DNA of 64,000 nucleotides. It comes from Chrysopilus asiliformis (Eukaryota > Arthropoda > Insecta > Diptera > Rhagionidae). The notes below the pieces were generated by a model that was not told the origin of the DNA, made no database searches, and saw nothing but the letters and a program-made list of their open reading frames with translations. Positions 55,616 through 64,000 of this stretch are shown one piece after another. Made by a program: the position numbers and the translations under genes. Position 1 is the stretch's first letter; every line of letters begins with the position of its first letter. The stretch is from assembly GCA_964034945.1 (NCBI GenBank), contig OZ035962.1, forward strand, positions 90,255,650 through 90,319,649, read 5' to 3'.

Positions 55616-57044
55616 CATACATAGTTCAGGTCTAATTAGCTTTGGGCTACCTTGAGCAAGGCGAATTTTTAAGATTCCAGCGTCAAAGCGTGAAAATTGC
55701 AAAGCCGTTCTAAGACGCATCAGTTGGACTTGATATAAAGATCTTCTTGAGAGAACAGTTATCATGTAAGATTAAGTGGCTAAATGGATATTAAGGCTAC
55801 CTGTAAATAAACCACTTTATGATTGCTTTAGTTAAAAAAAAAACTCTTGTGTTTTTTCTGTCTCTAAATACCTTAGCATTTAAGTCGCATGGAAGGCATT
55901 ATTTCTTCTATCAAGTCCCCTAAAATACCCAAAAAATACTACATAGTTTTGTTTTGATTATTCTTATAAGCTCTGAGATTGGCAAATGTACTAACAAAAT
56001 TTTTTCGAGATTTGTGTCCAAGAAAATCTGTTTCTTTTTTTTTTTTTGGTGGTGTTAAGTTATTAAGGCAGATGTTTACAAACATAAATCCGTTTGGGGT
56101 TGTTGAACTTAGCACCAGAAAGCCGTCACTAAAGAATTTTTTAATTGCCTCAAGTGCAAAGCATCTTAGATGGACGAGATTAAATTCATCAATCCATCTA
56201 TCTATGAATACGACTATCTAACCTTGGTCATATTTATGTTGGCAAGGTGTTCTTTTTATCGAATTAAGTCTAAGGTGATGATGATTCGATGGCATGCATA
56301 CACAATACAGATTATTGCTGGTTAAACCAACGGAATGATGGACCAGGCCAGAAAAGGTAAGGAAGAAAAAAAAACTAGTTATGACCTGAATCGAAATTTC
56401 TACAATGATTACAAAAATATTAAACTGCTGATGCCAAAATTCTTTCAGAATCTAATCGTTTTCCATCATTACATGTTCAGGTGAAGAGATTTTGTGTGTA
56501 TGTTTTTTTTCGTTTTCATCAAATGTACAGTTGAGATTCTTTCTTGGTGAGGAATTTCCTCATCAAGCGGAATTTGATGGAAACGGTCAAACTAATTGAG
56601 CAAAAAAAAAGTGTGTGTAGTATCAAAATGATTGATGCATCTGATGACCTTCACGGTAAAAAATTCAAAGGTTGTCAGGAATTTAATGTCCAAGTTTTTT
56701 TTTTTTTTACGAAGTCCGTTTTGATTTGATTGGTTTTGGTATTTATAACTTAAGAATTCGCATTTTTTCCCATTTTCTTTTGGTAATTACGGGAAGGCTT
56801 CTTTTCGCAGTTCAATGATGGGAATTCTTTGAGAAGCTGATTTTGCGATGTGAGATATCGATTACTATTTTAATAACGAGACTTAGAATTTAAAAAATTT
56901 CGAAAGAGATGCATTGATGATATTGTTTGACGACACAGTCAAGTTCAGGAAGTACTTTAGCCCGTAAACAACAGAACTTTGGAACAACTTAACACAAAAC
57001 TTTAGAACAATGTGTCCTTTTCTGACTACATAGCTCAAAGATTA
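55616..57044. other. Non-coding AT-rich DNA
   Basis: Nothing recognised. Confidence 0.5.
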
Positions 57045-57635
57045 AAACATAACAAAAGCTATAATTGCCAATCTGGCAATCATTGGAGACTCGTATGGTG
57101 ATATTCGTATCAAAATTCGAACAGTTGTACAAAAATTCCACTTTGAAGTCAAACTTTCCAATAAGAATTTTTAAAATTTATTCCAATCGGATTTTGATGT
57201 ATGGGAGTTTTATGTAGAATCATTTCCTAAATAACTTTTGTTCTTGGACTTTTTTGATAAGATACACCGTTTTTGAGATATTCACAAAAACCGTTTTCGT
57301 TCGTATGGGGGGTACCCCCCTAATGGTCCATTTTTGCCCATTAACGAACTTAGCCTCGCATTTTACGAAAAACGGATCTGCGCAAAATTTCAAGTCTCTA
57401 GCTCAATCCGTGTGCCCGCAATCCGCGCCACAGACAGACAGACGGACAGACAGACGGACAGACGGACGGACAGACGGACAGACAGACAGACGGACGGACG
57501 GACATGGAAAATTCAATTTTTTTTATCATTCTAAACACACTGGTGTAATTAATTTTTGTGTGTGATGACGGGATCTTGGCGTTACAAACGGTAAGGCAAA
57601 GTTAATATACCCTTTGGTTTCACCATACGGGTATA
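57045..57635 (+). mobile_element. DINE/mini-me-like element, family A, full-length (A5)
   Basis: It runs from aaacataacaaaagctataa to the 3' hairpin ending gggtata (57629-57635). (RGAC)n is at 57432-57503. It is close in sequence and length to A2 and A3. A family B-like element in the opposite orientation follows without a gap. Confidence 0.68.
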
Positions 57636-58305
57636 AAAACTGTTGCGATACTTCTTCGTTATTACTTTCGGATATATTAGATTTAGTATACCATTGGTAA
57701 CGCATTGAACCAATCATTGGACACAAAAACGAACTACACCAGGGTGATAGGGATGACAAAAGATTTTGATGTCCGTCCGTCTGTCCGTTCGTGAACACCA
57801 TAACTTTCGAAAGGATTGAGCTAGTGACTAGAAATTTTGTACAATTGCGTTTCTCGTAAATGGCTAGGCTAAGTTCTTGAACAGGCAAAATTGTATCATT
57901 GCTTCACCCCTCCTCCATACAAACGAGACTGTTTTTTTGCAATTTTCTCGAAAACGGTGAGTCATATTATAAAATTTATAAAGGTAAAATGTGTTTAGAA
58001 TAGGATTTTACATAACTTATCTATACATCAAAATTCAGGTGGACCACCCCTTCCCCCTCCCCCATTAAAATTGAATTCTTTTTTTCTATTTTCTCGAAAA
58101 CGTGAAGTCATATTGAAAAATTTATAGAGGCAAAATCTGTTTAGAATATGATTTTACATAACCGTTCCATACATCAAAATCCAATCGGACCAGTCCTTTC
58201 CCCCTCTCCTATGCAAATGGATTTTTTTAAATAAGCTTTTTGTCTGTCATCATACAGAGTGTTTGACGTTTGACCCCTGGCAATTGTAGAATTTCTTATG
58301 TTTTT
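57636..58305 (-). mobile_element. DINE/mini-me-like element, family B-like (B3)
   Basis: Read on the minus strand it starts near acataagaaattctacaatt and gccaggggtcaa, contains two to three tandem copies of the cgttttcgagaaaa...tacataa segment, and has a short (GGAC)n block (57771-57788). The 3' end differs from B1 and B2 and lacks their hairpin. Confidence 0.55.
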
Positions 58306-60577
58306 TGTCAAATTTGACCAGAAGCCGGCAAAAAAACTGATGGAATTCTAAGGTTAATGGGCGAGAAAGACCATGAACCCAAAATAGTTAAAATGGACCC
58401 AAAAATAGACAGTAAATAATATTTTTTGACAAATTATCTCAACAAATTATAATTTAGCTTTAATTTTTCCTCACTTTTGTACGACACAAAAATTTGCATT
58501 TCCAAATATAAAACGTCAAGAAATCGATGATATCACCAATTTCGAACTACAAAATATAATTTAATCACTTTACTATTTGAATATTTAAATAATTTAAATT
58601 GTACGATTATTGCTTACCACCCACAAACATTGAGGTTGTTGACGTTTTTTTTTATAAAGATTTAATAATTAGGCCAATTGATGTCATTCACACCGTTAAA
58701 CTACGCATCTTTGATTTGTTTTTCGACAAATTACCATACTTTCAATAAGATACAAAGTATTCATCTTGTTAGATGCAGATATTTAACCTCCTTAGGGTCT
58801 TGACGACGCTTCGATAATTAATGATTTTTCTAAGTAAACAAGAGTTACAAGAAAATTTGATTTTGATATCTGGACCAGTTGCGACAAAATTCTGTCGAAT
58901 TGTGTCGACAGATAAATCAATCAAAATTTAAATTCACTTCGGATATTGAATCCATTAGTCGATCATGTATTCTATCGCAATTGAGAGTGAAATACTGTAG
59001 TAAATTGCGATGAGATCTCAAAATATGAATATTAGTCAAGTTGGGCAAGGTTTTTATGCCCTTTTTGTTGAAATCATCGTCAATCTTCTGACTAATTGCC
59101 AAAGACTAATCGATGTTTCACTACAGAGTGACGTAAAAAGTTTTATGTCTCGAGGGAAAAGAATAGAAAAATAATTACTCGATTTTAATGCCTTAATTAA
59201 GGGATTAAAATGAAATACTTTTAGGCGCAGTTCAACATTTATTGAAAATTTAATCAATTTTATTGTTGATTTCTATTAGGGAAAAATCCTAAAAAAATTA
59301 AATTCGGTTGATTGATCGAAAATTGATATCCATTAATCCTGGAATTCTAGGAATGGCCCTTTTTGTTCGAAAAAAGGGATAACTGCCTAGACGCTTTTAT
59401 AAGAAAATTCGAAAGATTAAAAAAAACCTTTCATTATCAATTATTTAAAAATGCTACAAAAAAAATCTTGAAAAAAAAAATTTCTATATTTAATCGAATA
59501 AAATCTAGTGACAGACGTGGATATCAAGATTGATTAACAAAAATAGCACGGAAATTAGAAATCCAAATAAAAAAAATACTCTTGAGATTTTATCTTGATG
59601 CTCTCCAATTTTAGAATAAGAAATCCATCAATGACAGAGATTTTTACAAATTTCCACAGAAATTCGAATTTCATGCAGGATTAAGAACGATTCAACGCAA
59701 TGCTTCCATTTTCTAACCTTTAATCGCTGATGGATGAAATAAACTTAAATGGAACGCCGCACTTATATTTAACAGGTATTAGAAATTTCCCGAGTATTCC
59801 ACGTGCCTAACCGCAATTTAAGACATTTTCCTTGGCGTAGCGTTTTATTTTAATCTCAAATATTACCTTTTCAGACTGAAAGGGTCCATAAATATTGATC
59901 ATTGGAATGAAAAAAAAGCAGACTAAAATTCAACCATTCGAATACAAAAAAAACTCACAATTTTATCCAATGATGATCTCCGATATGTCCCCGTGGGATA
60001 AATTGACATAAAGAGCCGGGAATGCATTAGAGTGGATGATGTTATTTCGAGAGTAAAACATCAACAAGATAAACACAAATACCGTAATGTTTGTTGGCTT
60101 ATATTTGTTTGGCTTTCATCAAAAATTCATTAGTTCGTCATTATGTAGAAAGAAAAATGCATTTTTTAAGCCATTTTAAAAGCGGAAAATGGCCGATGGA
60201 CCAAAAATTGATAAAATGTGTCAAATAAATTTTGAGGACAAACGAAATTCTATTTGAAAGGCATGTAATTATCACCTTTTCACAAAAGATCTTCTTTTGA
60301 GAAGGTTTTATGGATATTTATTTTCAATTTTCGTTAATTCTTTCTCTAATGGACGATTTTTTTTAAAAATAGTTTGAAATACATTTGCAGAAAATTTTTC
60401 AATCAGTTTAGAAAAAGCAAAAAGTGATGAATTAAATTCTTCTTATAACATAAATTAGATATAAAATATAAGTCAGTAAAATAGAAATATTTTAGATAAA
60501 GATAAAAATTAGTGAGACCTCGATTTTTGTAAAGAATTTGAAAAATTAGGTCGTTTTCCTTTGGTTTCTCAAGTTTT
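58306..60577. other. Non-coding AT-rich DNA
   Basis: Nothing recognised. Short frames near 58917-59257 (minus) have no motif. Confidence 0.5.
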
Positions 60578-60581
60578 TTAA

Positions 60582-60820
60582 CACGTTGACTGCCAGACCA
60601 ATTTTGCAAAAATATGAGGGAGATGCCAATACATGTAGACGTATGTAGAATGTACGTATGTATGAATGTATGTACATATGTATGCATGTAGATTTTAGAC
60701 CCAGCTATCGAAAATGATAGCCTTGGCCGCTCATGAATTAGTGCCAATTTTCACTGGCTATCAAAAATGATAGCCATGGCTCACTGGCTATCAAAAATGA
60801 TATACATGGCAGTCAATGTG
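60582..60820. mobile_element. piggyBac-like MITE, 239 bp
   Basis: TTAA at 60578-60581 and 60821-60824 flank CACGTTGACTGCCA and, inverted, CACATTGACTGCCA. Inside are an impure (ATGT)n block (60645-60690) and a tandem word ctggctatcaaaaatgatag repeated two to three times near the right end. Confidence 0.82.
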
Positions 60821-60892
60821 TTAATAAACATTTTTGCAGAGTTTTACCCCATTTTTCCGTTTCCAGGCTAAAAAAAAGTATGCAAGTTAGGA

Positions 60893-61018
60893 ACTGTCCA
60901 CAAAATACGTCACCCTAATCTTCACCTCCCCCCCCCCTCCCACCGAATCATTTTTCGCGATTTTTTGTATGAGATTAAGTATTGCCGTTACAAAGCGTGA
61001 CGTATTTTATGGACAGCT
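60893..61018. mobile_element. Short MITE with TGTCCATAAAAT ends, copy 2
   Basis: Left end actgtccacaaaatacgtca and right end tgacgtattttatggacagc pair with very few mismatches. The centre is C-rich (60928-60942). Confidence 0.7.
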
Positions 61019-61216
61019 ACTCAGTGTGTACAGAAAATATTGCCAATTGTCGGTACAACCAACAGCCAAAGAAATTTTTTTCGCATCGGCAGAGGAAAAT
61101 AGGGAGACCTAACCTCAAATAACAAAAAAAAAGCGGCGATAAGCAGGACGAGAGGATATCTATAAGCCATCGGCACGCGACTGAAACTACTTTCGAGACA
61201 TATTACGACAGACCAA

Positions 61217-61410
61217 GATCCGATGGTTCCAGCCCCGAAAAAGAAGAAAAATAAGAAAGAGAACAATAATACGAAGACAAAGAAGACGACGACATAGAAG
61301 ACGAAGAGGAAGAAGGCGAAGAGGAAGAAGACGATGACCACAAAAAAAAAGAAGAAGAAGAACAGGAGGAACGAGAGGAAGAAAAGAAACAAGAAAATGA
61401 AGAAAAAAAA
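61217..61410 (+). repeat. Purine-rich (GAA/GAC)n low-complexity tract
   Basis: The plus strand is almost only A and G with gaagaagac-type triplets. It produces long Ser/Phe/Leu-rich minus-strand frames (up to 158 codons) that are composition artefacts. Confidence 0.88.
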
Positions 61411-61522
61411 ACTTTTTTTCTCGGATTTTTTTTTGAAATTTTGTAAATCACTTTTTCGGACAGCAAAATTAGTTTTTTTAAAAAAAAATATTTTCAATAC
61501 AGGGGAATCGGTTTTTTGTTAA

Positions 61523-61781
61523 CCTTTAGAGCGTCGGGGTCTCGACAATTCCACGCAATATGTAGATTTCAATTACATAACAAATATTCAAAATAATAAC
61601 CGGCCAGTGGTATAAAAGTGTTGGAAAATAAAACGCTCTTATATTATTTTATTCGTCAGGATCTTTATTTAAAAAAAGTACGTCTTAACGTCACCGCATC
61701 TGAGTCAGAAGAGCCCAAAAGAGAGTCAGGTATCCAAAAATTTGGTAGCCCTGGCCTAAGACTTGCCACATTCACAAAAGG
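61523..61781. mobile_element. Possible piggyBac-like MITE
   Basis: TTAA at 61519-61522 and 61782-61785 flank CCTTTAGAG and, inverted, CCTTTTGTG. The end similarity is short, so this could be chance. Confidence 0.35.
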
Positions 61782-61871
61782 TTAAGAGGAAATTTTGAAG
61801 AATTTTTTTTATTAATTTTTTAAGCTCCCAAATGTTTGAAAAAGCCTCCTATAACTTTTGGTATGTGGCTC

Positions 61872-61930
61872 GTGTAACCACACATTTTTGGGTGACCACA
61901 CATTTTTGTGTGACCACACATTTTTGTGTG
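61872..61930 (+). repeat. 18-bp tandem repeat, three copies
   Basis: The unit gtgaccacacatttttgt is repeated nearly perfectly. It is self-complementary in part (tgtgtgaccacaca). Confidence 0.85.
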
Positions 61931-62089
61931 AAGAGCTGGAGAAGGCGAAACAATAGTTTTCGGTGTTTCGAAATTAATTCTGAAAATTTCAAATGCACGA
62001 TTGGACGCAAAAGGGTTTCTTTCAATTTTTGTTTTATTGTTCATTATCACCAAAAAAGTGTTATGTGTGTTTTATGTTTTCAAAATATA

Positions 62090-62220
62090 CAAATAAAACT
62101 GCGCCGCATGTAAAACTTTCTAGGAACAAATATACCATTTTTGAAAATTATTCGACAAATGCGCCATTAGAGCATTGCAAAATTGCGGGACAAAAGTTTA
62201 ATTTCCGGGAGCGGGGTGTA
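62090..62220 (+). mobile_element. hAT-like family fragment
   Basis: Contains the module tgcgccgcatgtaaaactt (62100) and the family's right-part words gcgggacaaaagtttaattt and ccgggag, without a terminal end. Confidence 0.45.
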
Positions 62221-62259
62221 CGCAAAGCGTGATGAGGCAGTATTTTTATGTTCGCACCG

Positions 62260-62342
62260 AAAAGGACCAAAATTGTCGTATTTCGAGGCTGCAAAAGCAA
62301 TTAAGAAATCGAAGAAGTTTGTTGTGATGTGCAACCAGCAGT
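62260..62342 (+). pseudogene. Possible helix-turn-helix remnant of a transposase
   Basis: One frame reads GPKLSYFEAAKAIKKSKKFVV before a stop. The pattern of an alanine-rich first helix followed by a K-K-S-x-x-F-V turn and recognition helix is like the N-terminal DNA-binding region of Tc1/IS630-type transposases. No catalytic domain is found downstream. A basic segment KKGRPKIKSKDTK at about 63196-63234 recalls a GRPR-like linker but is nearly 0.9 kb away in an unrelated context. This is weak evidence. Confidence 0.2.
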
Positions 62343-63807
62343 AATTTACAAGCGTGAATTTTGGAAATCGTTGGAGAAGATATTTACACGGAAAAACGAA
62401 GATTGGGTCTTACAAAATAAAGTTATTTTCTTCTGACACAGACTGTATCTGCTACTAAATTCGATACAGTTCTCGTGACAGATACGTGCCATAATACGAA
62501 AAATGAGAGTAGTGACGTTTCAACACCGTTTGTTTTTACTCCATTGTAAAGACGGCCTCAAGGATTTTTTTTTCTTACACCACATCTCGACTGAACACAA
62601 AATGTGAATATTATGTCGTCATGCCATTAAAATGTCATCATTTTTCAGGACATTTTTGATGTTTTGGGGAAAACATGTTCTAAAAAAGCTTCCCTTACCC
62701 ATAATTTTAATACCAGGACGTGGACACAAGCGCAATTTATATTTAGTCGAGCCCCGAAAGCATTTTTCATACAAAATAAAATATTATGCTATCACAACCT
62801 TCTACCGTTAAGAGTATTATCCTTCACAGGATGACCTTAAAAAAATATTCAAATAACTTCAGAACTAGGCCAATGTCCGATAAAATATTGTTATATTCTC
62901 ACCTGGGTCAAGGAATTACTCTAAATAAAAATTTCGTTCAATAAACCTTACTATCACGCAAATAAGTTTATTAGAAGGTGTTTCAATAACTCTCGGAACT
63001 GAACATTGCATGCCTACCTCCGGTTTATTTGAAAAATTTTCCGATTTTTCACACGGATAGAAAACAAAATGGGAATTAAGGTCAGGGTGTAGGTGCGGTC
63101 ATCAATTCCGGTTAAGTACATAAAGGTTGGACAACATTTACATAAATTATATTGTTATGTTGCTGTGAATAAAGTTTTAATACATTTCCAAGCGAAAAAA
63201 GGACGGCCTAAAATAAAATCAAAGGACACAAAAGTCACCATAAACAAGGATTTCGAGGAAATTAAGAATGTGTGGTCGAAATTTATGTGACCGACGACGC
63301 AAGCGAAAGTACTTCACATTAAATGAAAATTGTACAAATGTCTTGTGAGAAATGGTAATTTGAATTTTATTTTGGATAATTTGGCGGCGCCTTGTGAACC
63401 ATTTCGCAAGTACCTGTTAATACCTAACGGGCTCTATTGACTACCTAGTTTTGTAGTTTATGCAAGATGTTAAATTACGGTTTTTTTTACCATCGCACGT
63501 GAAATCCAGTTTGTCACAGAAAATGGGCAATTTGTCTGCTGTAAAATTTTAATTTTGGGCCAAAAACCTGCCAAACCAAAGGGTTGTGAGTTTAAATTAT
63601 TCAGCAAGAGTTAAAAAATGCCTGAAATTCTGACAATTTGAATTTTGTGTCACAGGAGATGTCGTTTTTTATGATGACAAAAAGTTTGTGCGGTGGACAA
63701 TAAATAAATGAAAGAACGAAGGATTTTATAAAAAAACAGTAAATCGGGCTTGAATGTAGAATTTGATATTAAAACTAAGCAAAACTTGTAAAATTTTGTG
63801 TGTTGGG
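62343..63807. other. Non-coding AT-rich DNA
   Basis: No gene recognised. The 65-codon frame 63093-63290 contains the basic KKGRPKIKSKD segment noted with the preceding feature. Confidence 0.45.
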
Positions 63808-63930
63808 GGCTATCCATAAAATATGTTACGCTAATTTTCGGCCTTTCTAACCCCTTCTCCCACCTTCTCTAGTTAGCCTTTTCTGCGAATTTTTCGATAG
63901 GATTTAATAATTGTGTTACACTAATCCCCA
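63808..63930. mobile_element. Short MITE with TATCCATAAAAT end, partial copy 3
   Basis: The left end ggctatccataaaatatgtt and tacgctaat match the other two copies. The right side (attgtgttacactaat) is only partly preserved. Confidence 0.45.
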
Positions 63931-64000
63931 TCTTAAAGATGGTGGGGCCCCATAGATATTTTAACAAACAAAATTAAATCAATATCAGAAGTTTTTGCGC

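Noticed and set aside
61021..61497. 158-codon minus-strand open frame rich in Phe, Leu and Ser
   Set aside because: It is produced by the purine-rich (GAA/GAC)n tract; overlapping frames are open in parallel and there is no motif.

Overview
The window looks like AT-rich insect DNA, probably from a dipteran (an inference). No host protein-coding gene, tRNA or rRNA could be supported anywhere in the 64 kb. Open reading frames are short, overlap on both strands and mostly lie inside repeats or low-complexity tracts. The G/C-rich patches are nearly all repeat-derived. The content is a landscape of dispersed and often nested mobile elements in single-copy non-coding DNA, as expected of an intergenic region or a very large intron.

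The only recognisable protein-coding remains are a Tc1-type DD34E transposase on the minus strand (2577-3606). It sits in a structurally complete 1,658-bp element (2269-3926) with a TA duplication and four IR/DR-type binding-site repeats. It is broken by a single-base frameshift in an A10 run. A short THAP-like fragment (6119-6238) and a possible helix-turn-helix fragment (about 62260-62342) are much weaker.

The rest is mainly non-autonomous elements. (1) A large hAT-like family has TAGGGTGACCA ends, 8-bp duplications, a G-rich block and reiterated GCGCCGCAGGCGAAA modules; fragments occur throughout. (2) Three DINE/mini-me-like families (A, B, C) carry (GTCY)n microsatellites, and intact copies end in a 3' hairpin. 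(3) Four elements have 3-bp TWA duplications (5546-6433, 15342-15800, 39957-40440, 51513-52212), are PIF/Harbinger-like and are filled with reiterated palindromic-core motifs. (4) At least four piggyBac-like MITEs have TTAA duplications (15012-15897, 25084-25367, 55401-55611, 60582-60820). (5) Several foldback elements are present: a perfect 38-bp hairpin (18341-18436), a 66-bp palindrome (26327-26468), a 441-bp foldback (37050-37490) and two copies of a 370-bp foldback in opposite internal configurations (43584-43954, 49406-49774).

Nesting gives a relative history. A Harbinger-like MITE lies inside a piggyBac-like MITE near 15.3 kb, a family A element inside family B near 22.7 kb, a family A element inside a hAT-like copy near 29.2 kb, a Harbinger-like MITE inside a CCCAGTAAAA-ended element near 40 kb, and a foldback inside a hAT-like copy near 49.4 kb. 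Simple repeats include a 16-bp minisatellite (31341-31583), a C-rich tract with quadruplex potential on the minus strand (12481-12598) and several short tandem arrays.
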